Origin: Clostridia bacterium
GTDB lineage: Bacteria > Bacillota > Clostridia > Christensenellales > Aristaeellaceae
Reading direction: 5' to 3'
NCBI GenBank assembly: GCA_017447185.1
Contig: JAFSOC010000031.1
Coordinates: 1-64,000, forward strand
DNA: 64,000 nt
Under the pieces are notes generated by a model that searched no databases, was not told where the DNA came from, and was given only the letters and a program-made list of their open reading frames with translations. This document shows, one piece after another, positions 1 to 7,775 of this stretch. Every line of letters starts with the position of its first letter. The stretch's first letter is position 1. Position numbers and translations under genes: made by a program.

Positions 1-105
1 CGATATGCAGTATTTCTCTGCAATCGTATCGAAAGATCCTTTTCCGTCAATGTATTCTTTTATTGCTTCAATAAGTCTTTCAGGGGATATGTTCCTCTTC
101 CGCAT
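1..105 (-). CDS. Transposase N-terminal helix-turn-helix (truncated by window edge)
   Basis: Thirty-five codons are visible, beginning MRKRNISPERLIEAIKEY and continuing with a segment ending IAEKYCIS, which fits an OrfA-type helix-turn-helix DNA-binding domain. The start codon at 105 has an AGGGAG ribosome site about ten bases upstream. The rest of the gene lies beyond base 1. The domain would bind the IS ends. It sits inside the candidate IS end reaching to 178, which supports a transposase over a cellular regulator. No catalytic DDE residues can be seen here. Confidence 0.55.
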   Translation of the reverse strand, partial: MRKRNISPERLIEAIKEYIDGKGSFDTIAEKYCIS

Positions 106-178
106 AAGAATAGCTCCCTTCTGAGGTACAGTTTTTCTTTTCTGTATCCTCAAAAGGGAGCATATCATAAGTGAGACA
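1..178 (-). mobile_element. End of an IS3-like insertion sequence (partial)
   Basis: A transposase N-terminus reads leftward out of the window. Upstream of it, on the minus strand, lies a candidate terminal sequence beginning TGTCTCACTTATGAT at 178, which has the TG..CA end typical of IS3-family inverted repeats. The other end, the target duplication and the catalytic part lie outside the window, so family assignment is inference. Confidence 0.5.
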
Positions 179-212
179 GCCCCTTGTATGTTCGTTGTGT
201 GTTTCCGGGGGA

Positions 213-767
213 TTATTCCTTTGCCGCAGCCTTCAGCCACAGTCCCGCCAGCAGGTATCCGGCAACCTGCGCAACATCAAAGATAACAGTGAACCAGAAA
301 CTACCCGCCAGGTTCGCTGTAACCCCGTTGCTGAACGTGTTTACATACATAATAACCATCCGAACCAGCAGGATAGCCGCCGGCAGGAACCAGAAGAAAC
401 TGATCAGTCCGCTCTTCTTCATCGTCAGGATAATCGCAACCACAAAGGCGGTAGCCGCCAGGAAGAAGAGGAATCCGGACGCGGAGAAGGAAGCAATCAT
501 GTTATACAGCCTGTACAGGCAGTAAATGCTCGCTGCGCAGAGAACCGCTTTCAGGTTTCGGGTGAAGAGCGTTGCGGGAATCAGGAAAATGGTGATCCAT
601 CCGATGATGGTCTCCACGGTAATCGATACGTTCAGGTTTCCGATTCCTTCATAATAGACCGTCGAGTTCGTTGCTTTCGTGATGAGGTACACGCTTCCGG
701 CCAGATAAGCCAGCAGGCAGAGTGCCCCGATAATGGCAAAATTCTTTCCTTTTGTTGCGCTGTTCAA
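213..767 (-). CDS. Hypothetical multi-pass membrane protein
   Basis: About 184 residues with five or six hydrophobic segments (for example IIGALCLLAYLAGSVYLI and FLFFLAATAFVVAIILTM) and few charged residues, so an integral membrane protein. I recognise no family. The start is a choice: an upstream ATG at 818 opens the frame, but a perfect AGGAGG lies eight bases before a TTG at 767, and the 818 ATG has only a weak site. I favour the TTG start; translation from 818 would give 201 residues. The gene stands alone between the IS end and a gene-poor stretch. A promoter-like repeat about 400 bases upstream (1184-1212) points toward it. Function unknown. Confidence 0.6.
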   Translation of the reverse strand: MNSATKGKNFAIIGALCLLAYLAGSVYLITKATNSTVYYEGIGNLNVSITVETIIGWITIFLIPATLFTRNLKAVLCAASIYCLYRLYNMIASFSASGFLFFLAATAFVVAIILTMKKSGLISFFWFLPAAILLVRMVIMYVNTFSNGVTANLAGSFWFTVIFDVAQVAGYLLAGLWLKAAAKE

Positions 768-818
768 AATCTTTTCCTCCTGTTCTCTCATCAAAAAGTT
801 TATACATCCGAAACTCAT

Positions 819-1121
819 GCGGAGAAATCCTTCTGATCCAACAGCTCCCAGAGTTTTCGCATCATTAAAGCACAGAATCCCTGATCTTGCAACTCTTATC
901 TTTCATCTGTATCTATCTGGGATTAATTTTTCCATCTATTCCAGCCAAATACGTACCGGATTCACCAAATAAGGTCGTCTTTTGCCTGTATTTGTCCTGT
1001 TCGCCTCGTTGCACAGACGCGTCCCATTTGTTATATTTTTTCTTGCCATGTACTACTGTTTCGGATAGCTGACATGGAACACTACATCGAGCAGGTGATC
1101 GCTGAAGATCAGTGCGAAAAC
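819..1121. other. Gene-poor stretch with no supported feature
   Basis: Low-complexity, AT-richer DNA. Short open frames here lack ribosome sites and protein-like composition. Around 1067-1123 the plus strand reads IADMEHYIEQVIAEDQCENR, which could be a gene remnant, but I cannot assign it. Confidence 0.4.
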
Positions 1122-1228
1122 CGCCCTATCACAAATTGCATAATCCAAAGTTTCCCGGATTGGTCATAACCGGCTTGGATTGTATTTTATCTGCATTTCA
1201 GTCATCTTGCAATGACATCCTTTTTTTC
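1122..1228. repeat. Promoter-bearing intergenic repeat, copy A
   Basis: About 107 bp that align end to end, without obvious large gaps, with 7564-7671. It carries a minus-strand promoter, TTGCAA (1207-1212), 17 bp, TAAAAT (1184-1189). In copy B the same module drives the C1 peptidase lipoprotein. Here the lipoprotein start is gone and the repeat is followed by unrelated DNA, so copy A looks like an orphan promoter left after rearrangement. Confidence 0.65.
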
Positions 1229-1361
1229 TAGGTGAAGGAGATGGTCTTCATGGATTGTCAGAGAAATCAGAAGAACCGTTTTCAGAATTATTTTAATTGC
1301 TTTCATGGAAAGATCCTCCGGTCTATTTTTTTCCAGAGATACGCTCGGAAGAACCCGAAGG

Positions 1362-1500
1362 TTTCTTTCTTTTGTTTTGGGTGCGTATATGGTAGAATCG
1401 CAAGTGATGACTGGAAAGGGTCATCGCGAAATATCTTTGAATTTTTCGGCCCAAGGCATGAAGAGGAAATCCCAGATATACAATACAGGAAACTCATGGT
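1362..1500 (+). repeat. Degenerate copy of the leader region of the 21.3-kb GG-peptide gene
   Basis: Landmarks occur in the same order as in 21210-21335: a T-rich/TTTTGGG stretch, ATATGGTA, the imperfect hairpin GTGATGACTGGAAAGGGTCATC (1404-1425, against 21245-21266) and GGAAACTC (near 1488, against 21328). No peptide gene follows, only the decayed lead into sstT. The match is by eye and patchy. Confidence 0.4.
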
Positions 1501-1624
1501 TACTGTGAACCGGCGAGGGTTTTGCTTCAGAAAATGACAGGAAAGTAATTTCCCGCAGACTGGTTTTCAGTTGTAGCCATAAGCGGAATTGATGCTTGCC
1601 AGAATAACTGAAAGGAGTTTTTCC

Positions 1625-2851
1625 ATGAAAACAATCGGCAAAATCTGGAACGGGACTTCTCTGATCGTCAAAATCCTGATCGGCCTGGTGCTCGGAGCCC
1701 TTTTGGGGCTTCTGGTGCCGCAGGCAGTCTTCCTCACCATCCTGGGCGATCTGTTCGTCGGCGCCCTGAAGGGCATTGCGCCGCTGCTGGTATTTGTACT
1801 GGTCATCAGTTCCCTGGCCAACGCGACCGGCGGCATTGGGAAACGCTTCAGGATGGTGCTTGCGCTGTATCTGGGCAGCACGCTGCTCGCGGCTGTCATC
1901 GCTGTGATCGCCAGCTTCATCTTCCCTTTGACCATCAAGCTGACAGACGGCGATATTGGTTCCGCGCCTCCCGGAGGTCTCATGGAGATCTTCGAGTCCA
2001 TCCTGGGCAATATCGTACAGGATCCCATCGCGGCGATCAGCAGCGCAAACTATGTCGGCGTGCTGGCATGGGCGATAATGCTGGGGCTTGCGTTCAAGAC
2101 CTTCGCTTCCGCGAACCTCAAGACCTCCCTGCAGAACATCTCTGACGCCGTATCCCAGGTTGTCCGCTGGATCATCGGCCTGGCGCCCTTCGGCATTCTC
2201 GGCCTGGTGTTTACAGCGGTTTCCACCAGCGGGCTGTCCATATTCGCGGATTACGGCAGGCTTCTGCTCCTGCTCGTTGGAACAATGGCTTTTGTGACCT
2301 TTGTCAGCAATCCCCTCATCGTGGGCCTGACCCTTCGCCGCAACCCTTATCCGCTGGTGTTCAAATGCCTGCGGGAAAGCGGCATTACCGCTTTCTTCAC
2401 CAGAAGTTCCGCCGCCAACATCCCCGTGAACATGTCCCTGTGCGAACGGCTCGGCCTGGACAAGGATTTCTATTCTGTGTCAATCCCTCTCGGCGCGACG
2501 ATCAATATGGACGGCGCCGCGGTGGTCATCACCGTCATGACGCTGACAGCGGCGCAAACGCTGGGCATCAGCGTATCCTTTGTCAGCGCGATTGTCCTGA
2601 GCATCCTGGCTACCCTTGGCGCCTGCGGCACTTCGGGCGTGGCCGGCGGTTCCCTGCTGCTGATCCCGATGGCCTGTTCCATGTTTGGAATCAATAATGA
2701 TATTGCCATGCAGGTCGTAGCGGTGGGCTTCATCATCAGTGTCATTCAGGACTCCTGCGAAACGGCGATCAACTCCTCCGGCGATGTGCTGTTTACCGCC
2801 ACAGCGGAATTCAGAGAGTGGATCAAGAACGGCCGGAAACTTCCCCTGTGA
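1625..2851 (+). CDS. sstT: Serine/threonine:Na+ symporter
   Basis: A 408-residue member of the dicarboxylate/amino acid:cation symporter (DAACS) family that imports serine and threonine with sodium across the cytoplasmic membrane. The family's conserved C-terminal elements are visible: RSSAANIPVNM (near residue 258), then GATINMDGAA, followed by a glycine/serine-rich re-entrant segment (GACGTSGVAGGSLLL). Eight or more hydrophobic segments are evident. The start at 1625 is chosen over an in-frame ATG at 1589 because AAGGAG lies seven bases upstream of it. The gene is monocistronic and ends just before a strong terminator at 2892-2923. Imported serine would feed fermentation; that last point is inference. 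Confidence 0.9.
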   Translation: MKTIGKIWNGTSLIVKILIGLVLGALLGLLVPQAVFLTILGDLFVGALKGIAPLLVFVLVISSLANATGGIGKRFRMVLALYLGSTLLAAVIAVIASFIFPLTIKLTDGDIGSAPPGGLMEIFESILGNIVQDPIAAISSANYVGVLAWAIMLGLAFKTFASANLKTSLQNISDAVSQVVRWIIGLAPFGILGLVFTAVSTSGLSIFADYGRLLLLLVGTMAFVTFVSNPLIVGLTLRRNPYPLVFKCLRESGITAFFTRSSAANIPVNMSLCERLGLDKDFYSVSIPLGATINMDGAAVVITVMTLTAAQTLGISVSFVSAIVLSILATLGACGTSGVAGGSLLLIPMACSMFGINNDIAMQVVAVGFIISVIQDSCETAINSSGDVLFTATAEFREWIKNGRKLPL

Positions 2852-2891
2852 GTCCTCCGGCCGGAATATAAGGAATTTTCCGGCCCAACTG

Positions 2892-2923
2892 CCTGCTGAT
2901 CCGGCCGGATCGGCAGGTTTTTT
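2892..2923 (+). terminator. Terminator of sstT
   Basis: Eleven-bp stem CCTGCTGATCC / GGATCGGCAGG (one G-T pair), GGCC loop, then six T. Confidence 0.85.
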
Positions 2924-3129
2924 CATATGCAGATCCTGCTGACAGGAATTCTTCACTGCGCGACGAATATCGGACGCACAGTTCGAGTTTGCAGACGAGA
3001 TCATCAAATCCAGGATCACCACAAGACGCCGTAAAGGAAATTTCCCGGAAGGCGTAACAAAGGTTTGTATCACGGCATCTTGACCTAATCAGGTAATTGT
3101 TTAGAATAGACAATGAGATTGAGATTATT

Positions 3130-3215
3130 GGAGTAACTGGGGTGTAAGTACGAATACTTCGTTAGCGCGCGACATTCGCATTGGCGGAACAGGGGTTCGA
3201 CTCCCCTATGCTCCA
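3130..3215 (+). ncRNA. tmRNA-like (or tRNA-like) 3' end, possible attachment site
   Basis: The segment ends with a canonical T arm (AGGGG TTCGACT CCCCT) and acceptor-like ATGCTCCA, the hallmark of a tmRNA or tRNA 3' end. The preceding 60 bases fold into small hairpins (AAGTA-CGAA-TACTT) but not into D and anticodon arms. No mRNA-like tag region or matching full 5' end of tmRNA is visible upstream, so a whole ssrA is unlikely. Duplicated tmRNA 3' ends are common att sites of integrated elements. A terminator follows at 3223. Confidence 0.4.
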
Positions 3216-3222
3216 CTCAAAA

Positions 3223-3252
3223 CCTTGCAGATCAACGTCTGCAAGGTTTTTT
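3223..3252 (+). terminator. Terminator after the tmRNA-like tail
   Basis: CCTTGCAGA / TCTGCAAGG nine-bp stem, six-base loop, then six T. Confidence 0.8.
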
Positions 3253-3344
3253 CTTGCCGTCGAGCCGCAGATAATAGTATGCAAATCATGCAAAAACAAA
3301 AATTTAGTACGAATTCGCACGAATTCGCACCACCAATAAATAAA

Positions 3345-3380
3345 AATAGAATAAAAATGGCGAGGAACTTCCCCGCCATC
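3345..3380 (-). terminator. Terminator of the first M13 peptidase gene
   Basis: On the minus strand ATGGCGGGG / CCTCGCCAT (one wobble) is followed by TTTTTATT, about 90 bases after the stop at 3472. A second hairpin (CTGGTC-TTTC-GACCAG) lies at 3388-3403. Confidence 0.65.
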
Positions 3381-3471
3381 AGATGGACCTGGTCTTTCGA
3401 CCAGCCCAATCAATTTCTTGATCTTAATAGAAATATATTATTTGCAATTTAACATTTCCATCCCAATCCGA

Positions 3472-5409
3472 TTACCAGATCACGGTCCGGTCTTCAGGGG
3501 CGATGTACATCGGCGTGCCTTCCTTCACCGAGGGGAAGGTCTCATAGAATTCGTCGAACTGCGCCACCGTGTAGTTGATCCGGATGTAAGGCAGGGGATG
3601 CACTTCCATGCTTCTGCTGTGTGCAGCTAAAAAATCCCGCTCCGGCGAACACGAGTGGAAGAAACCTGCGTAGGCGCGGAAGAATTCGGCATAATCGAAG
3701 TTCTCCGTCTTCTTCGCCAGGTCGAGGGACAGGCTGACGCCTGTCACATCCGGCATAAGCTCGGAAATCTTTGCGCTGCCGTTCAGCATCTCACCGTCAA
3801 ACGGTTCGATCTTGTTCATTTCCGCGATCATGGCATTCTCTTTTTCCCTGTAAACCTTAAAGCTTTCTTCTGAAAAGAGCAGTTCTTTGTCCCTGGATCT
3901 GTGCACCGCCTCATTATAGCAGAAGGCGTGGCTGAGCTCGTGGGCGATGTGGTGGCCGATCGTGCCCAATAACGTTTCCCTGCTTTCGGCGTTGAACATC
4001 GGCATGTTCAGCGCGGGGGCGCCGATCCAGATGATGCTCTGAGCAGAATCGAGAACGCCGTTGCTGGTCATCACTTTGTTGGCGTTCATCAGGTAGTGGC
4101 AGCCATTGGTATATGGCTGGCCAGCGTAGCGAAGTGTACAGTGACGAAAGAAGACATCGCATACCGCCGCCGCATCCAGCAGTGTGCTGCAGGACTGCAG
4201 AGCAGTCTTCAGCGGCTCACAGTCAAACATGCCGCCCATCGCCGTTAACGGCGCAACCTCGATCAGTTCCAGCCTTTCCAGGCATTTCTGCCTCGTCTCT
4301 TCGTCGATCCAGGTGTTCTGTATAAACCGGTTCCGCATGGCTTCCTTATACTCTTTGAACAGCGCCACGACTGTCTCCCAGTTTTCTTCCGGGCAGAAAT
4401 GCTTCAGGTAAGCCTGGTCCACCGGGATATTGCATATACTTTCGATCAGAAGGTATATGTTTCGATCCGGCGCGAAGGTATTATTCCAGGAACCTTCCGT
4501 CTTCCAGGTTTCCTCGTCCAGGTAATTCACGGAATTCTCGTACAGCTTCAGCGCGATGGCTGCCTTGAACAGATCCAGGTTTTCCGCTGTGAAGAAATGG
4601 TTTACCGCTTCGGCTTCCGCCGGCATGGAAACTTCGTAAACCGGGCCTTCCGTCTTAAATCCCATGCCGACTGCCTGCGCGTACAGCAGGGGACATTTCT
4701 CCTTCAGCTGTTCGATGGTCAGGACCGTTCCCTCAGGCCATTCGACATTTTCTTCCGGGAAGTATTCGTCGTATTCCTTCATGCGCTCCGCCAGGGACGC
4801 AGCTTCCTCTTCGCTATACTGCATGCGCATGAGCGTGGCCTTCGCTGCTTCTGTATCCTGTCCGCCCAGCAGGGATTCCTTCATGTAGACTGTGACATCA
4901 AATATGTCAGGATTGTCTTTTCCCGGCTGTATGGAAATACTGAAGAAGGAATTGCAGGGCAGGAAGCCTTCCTCCTGCAGCAGGGCAAGCAGGTCGTCTG
5001 TCGTTTCCGCGGCTTTCACCCGGTCCACCCTGGCCATCAGAGGCGCCAGGCCGTCCGCATTGCGCTTCTCCGTATCCGTAACAAATCCGTAGAGGATCCG
5101 GAGGATCTCGTCTTCCGCGTACTCTGTTGTCGTGCTCCTGCACAGGTCAAGGATCTGCCCCTGTGCGTTGACTTCCGCCTCTTCAAAGGCTGAGAGTGTG
5201 GTCATGGTCCCTTTGTCCCGTGCCTCCGCGTATGCGTCATAATTGACGTACAGGTCGAAGCTGTCTTCCACCGCCGGCCGCTCTTCCGGCAGGTTGCCCA
5301 TGAAATTTGAATTGACCCAAGGTTTTCCCTCCGGGTCTTTTTCCGCACCGGCGAGCCCGCAGCCTTCCAGCAGACACAGGGTCAGGAGCAAACTGATGAT
5401 TTTTTTCAT
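3472..5409 (-). CDS. M13 family zinc metallopeptidase lipoprotein (neprilysin-like), copy 1
   Basis: A 645-residue secreted endopeptidase of the neprilysin/PepO family. A lipoprotein signal (KKIISLLLTLCLLEGC, lipobox LEGC, Cys17) anchors it outside the membrane. The zinc motif HELSH is at about 490-494. The third-ligand motif is SELMPD (E near 550), against the usual GENIADxGG, so the second half is diverged. The family C-terminus is kept: EGTPMYIAPEDR..W. The normally conserved substrate-binding NAxY region before HExxH is also altered (SIIWIGAPALNMP). It is the last gene of a block with the C1 peptidase upstream (27-bp gap). Likely peptide degrading; reduced or shifted activity is possible. 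Confidence 0.85.
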   Translation of the reverse strand: MKKIISLLLTLCLLEGCGLAGAEKDPEGKPWVNSNFMGNLPEERPAVEDSFDLYVNYDAYAEARDKGTMTTLSAFEEAEVNAQGQILDLCRSTTTEYAEDEILRILYGFVTDTEKRNADGLAPLMARVDRVKAAETTDDLLALLQEEGFLPCNSFFSISIQPGKDNPDIFDVTVYMKESLLGGQDTEAAKATLMRMQYSEEEAASLAERMKEYDEYFPEENVEWPEGTVLTIEQLKEKCPLLYAQAVGMGFKTEGPVYEVSMPAEAEAVNHFFTAENLDLFKAAIALKLYENSVNYLDEETWKTEGSWNNTFAPDRNIYLLIESICNIPVDQAYLKHFCPEENWETVVALFKEYKEAMRNRFIQNTWIDEETRQKCLERLELIEVAPLTAMGGMFDCEPLKTALQSCSTLLDAAAVCDVFFRHCTLRYAGQPYTNGCHYLMNANKVMTSNGVLDSAQSIIWIGAPALNMPMFNAESRETLLGTIGHHIAHELSHAFCYNEAVHRSRDKELLFSEESFKVYREKENAMIAEMNKIEPFDGEMLNGSAKISELMPDVTGVSLSLDLAKKTENFDYAEFFRAYAGFFHSCSPERDFLAAHSRSMEVHPLPYIRINYTVAQFDEFYETFPSVKEGTPMYIAPEDRTVIW

Positions 5410-5436
5410 GTTCTGTTCCGCCTTTCCGTAAATCCA

Positions 5437-7554
5437 TTAAGGTTCAAGGAATTCAAGCACATAGCCGCAATCCGGGCAGATGGCGGCTTCGCCGCCGGCG
5501 GTGGAAATCCGGGTATCCAGATCGTGGATCGCCAGGATCTCATCCCGGGCATAAACATATCCCTTTACGGGCAGGTTGTCATAAGCAATGCAGGCGCGGT
5601 TCCCTTCCCCTGAGACGTTGTCGAGAACGGTCCGCCAGTCCAGCCAACGGCCTTCCTCAAAGCTGACATAACTTTCTCCGGTGTTGACCTTGCTGACATA
5701 CCAGCGGGTCTCGATACGCGGCGACTTTTCTCCCTGGCTGGAGGTGTTCACCAGGGCGTATTTCACTTTTTCCCCGTCGGCTACGCGCTGCAGCACGGTG
5801 ATTCCGACGCGGGCCCCGGCCGGCAGCAGCAGGCTCTCCGCCAGTTCCATCCGGTGGTAGCCCGCATAGGTGAAGGTGTCCGTCACGCTGGCCAGCAGTT
5901 TTCCGTCCGTGGGAGAGGCGGCGCCCTCCTTCAGCAGCCACACGGAAGCGGTGACCTGGGTATCCGGTTCACCGGTCATGGCGGACACATACCGGAGCAC
6001 CGTCTGCGCCTCTTTGACGGTGAACACGTTGGCTGCGTAAACCGGCGTATCGTACACGGTGGAGTTGATCATTTCGGCGGGCATATAGTCATACTGCAGG
6101 ATACCGAAGGTCTCAATCTTCTGCATATCCGCATCGTTCGCGAACTCGAAGGTCTGTGGCATGCCGAAGGACCGGTCATAATAGGACAGATAGAAGTACC
6201 CCTCCATGCCCCAGGCCGTGCTGTAGCTGTTCCGGCAGATCCACGCGCCGTCCGCCGGCGGCCGGTGGTTTTCCGGGAAGAAGGAAGCAGGGAAAGTATC
6301 GTCCCAGCCGACGATGCACGTGGCATGGTTCGGCAGAACGACGTTCTTTGAATACTGGGCCCAGATGACCGGATCTGTGTCGGAGAAGAACCGGACCCGT
6401 TTTTCCTCGGCATCAGCCTTGGATTGGCGGCATTCATCCGGCGTCCAGCCGAGCGCGTTCTCCGTTGTCAGCAGGGCGAGGTCCTCGTGCGAAAGGTCGG
6501 AGAAGGAATAGGTTCCTTTCTCAACCATTTGGGCCTCGCAGCGGGCCTGGAGGAATTTCCACAGCTGCTCATCCGGCAACGTCAACGGATCCAGGTCTCC
6601 GATCAGGACCTGGATCAGGATCTCCTTTTCTTCGTCGCTGAGTTCCGTGAGGGACAGCTCAGCCTCGTAATTGGCCCGCTTGGTCTCTTTGGGCGGGTCC
6701 GGCAGTTGGTCGGCGCCTGTCTCATAGCCGGCCGCCACGGCACGGCCCTGGACCAGCTCCCGTTTGATGGCGGCGGTTCCCTCCGGGCGGTAGACATAGT
6801 TGCCGTCCGCATCCGTTCCGGCCGGCGAAGGCAGCACGTTGGTGTCCTTCAGCTGGAAGCTCTGGACGAAACGGTACTGATCCGGCAGAGACCAGTCGCC
6901 TTTCCGGAGATCCGTCTCTCCTTCTGGAAGTTCTTCATTGGCCTCATAAGGCGCGATGCTTTCGGCGACGACGCCGATCCCCGACGCCAGGCTGGAAGCG
7001 GACATCATATAGGAACCGCCAGCCATGAGGGGCGGTAACCCTTCCCTTATCCGGCAGCCTTCCCCTGCCTGGGACGCGTCATAGGGATATTCGCCTTCCG
7101 GATAATCGGATACTTCCGGCAGCGGCATGGCGGTAAACCAGGCCAGGTGGCGCTCGGAAATATCCATATCCACGCCGAATTTTTCCTTATATCCTTCTGT
7201 AGTCAGACCAAGCATGCTCAACAGGCTGGTTTCGCAGGCTGCCGAGGTGCCGAAGGTCCAGCACGTGCCCCAGGGAGACTGGTTTTTCACCGCGGGCACA
7301 ATCCCCCTATCCCGCAGGTCAAACTTCTCCGGGAAGCTGTCCGTGTCCGCAGTAAAGGAAGCAGGCAGCTCCGAATACAGATCGGTAACTTCGCCGACGG
7401 CAGCGATTTGCCTTACCGCATCCTTTTCCAGCGACTCTGACAGCATTTCCAGCGCCTTCCGTTCGCCTTCGGTAAACTCCTGGCTCTCCGCTCCTGCCAT
7501 GGAGCAGCCCGCCAGCAGGCACAGGGTCAGGATCAGGCAGATCATTCTCTTCAT
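5437..7554 (-). CDS. Papain-like (C1 family) cysteine peptidase lipoprotein
   Basis: 705 residues. Signal peptide with lipobox LLAGC (Cys17), then a short prosegment and a papain fold: oxyanion Gln92 and nucleophile Cys98 in QSPWGTCWTF, His410 in LPNHATCIVGWDD, Asn442 in WICRNSYSTAWG. All three catalytic residues are in place, so an active extracellular peptidase is expected. A long insertion separates Cys and His. The C-terminal 220 residues form a beta-rich region seen in other clostridial C1 proteins, ending with CPDCGYVLEF. Start 7554 is chosen because AGGGG lies upstream; an ATG at 7575 also opens the frame. It has its own promoter in repeat B and is followed 27 bp later by an M13 peptidase, suggesting a joint proteolytic role. 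Confidence 0.87.
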   Translation of the reverse strand: MKRMICLILTLCLLAGCSMAGAESQEFTEGERKALEMLSESLEKDAVRQIAAVGEVTDLYSELPASFTADTDSFPEKFDLRDRGIVPAVKNQSPWGTCWTFGTSAACETSLLSMLGLTTEGYKEKFGVDMDISERHLAWFTAMPLPEVSDYPEGEYPYDASQAGEGCRIREGLPPLMAGGSYMMSASSLASGIGVVAESIAPYEANEELPEGETDLRKGDWSLPDQYRFVQSFQLKDTNVLPSPAGTDADGNYVYRPEGTAAIKRELVQGRAVAAGYETGADQLPDPPKETKRANYEAELSLTELSDEEKEILIQVLIGDLDPLTLPDEQLWKFLQARCEAQMVEKGTYSFSDLSHEDLALLTTENALGWTPDECRQSKADAEEKRVRFFSDTDPVIWAQYSKNVVLPNHATCIVGWDDTFPASFFPENHRPPADGAWICRNSYSTAWGMEGYFYLSYYDRSFGMPQTFEFANDADMQKIETFGILQYDYMPAEMINSTVYDTPVYAANVFTVKEAQTVLRYVSAMTGEPDTQVTASVWLLKEGAASPTDGKLLASVTDTFTYAGYHRMELAESLLLPAGARVGITVLQRVADGEKVKYALVNTSSQGEKSPRIETRWYVSKVNTGESYVSFEEGRWLDWRTVLDNVSGEGNRACIAYDNLPVKGYVYARDEILAIHDLDTRISTAGGEAAICPDCGYVLEFLEP

Positions 7555-7563
7555 TTCTCGATA

Positions 7564-7671
7564 CACCCCTATCATAGATTACATAAACAAAAGTTCCCCG
7601 GATTGATCATAATCAGCTTAGCTTTCATTGTACTTGCATTTCAGGCATCTTGCAACGGCATCCTTTTTTGC
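7564..7671. repeat. Promoter-bearing intergenic repeat, copy B
   Basis: Full-length partner of 1122-1228. Similarity runs from the ribosome-site region of the C1 peptidase gene back through the promoter to a T-run. Confidence 0.65.
7627..7655 (-). promoter_or_regulatory. Promoter of the C1 peptidase gene
   Basis: TTGCAA (7650-7655), exactly 17 bp, TACAAT (7627-7632) on the minus strand, about 75 bases before the start codon. Confidence 0.65.
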
Positions 7672-7687
7672 TCTCCTTATAAAACAC

Positions 7688-7729
7688 AAAAAGAGCCCTG
7701 AGACCAGAATCACTTCCAGCCCCGGGCTC
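7688..7729 (-). terminator. Terminator of the second M13 peptidase gene
   Basis: GAGCCC / GGGCTC stem with a long loop followed by five T on the minus strand, 47 bases past the stop at 7776. Confidence 0.6.
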
Positions 7730-7775
7730 ATCATTGCCTGTTCACTTGTCTTTTGCCTGCGTCAGTCCCGGCGGC

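Noticed and set aside
1232-1537. 101-codon frame before sstT
   Set aside because: Aromatic-rich, no domain, and it covers the decayed leader repeat.
3130-3215. Complete tRNA of 86 bases
   Set aside because: Acceptor ends pair only roughly and no D or anticodon arm can be drawn, so only a 3' tail is reported.
5437-7554. C1 peptidase as the processing peptidase for the GG leaders
   Set aside because: It is an extracellular lipoprotein of papain type, not a C39 domain facing the cytoplasm; no evidence links it to the leaders.
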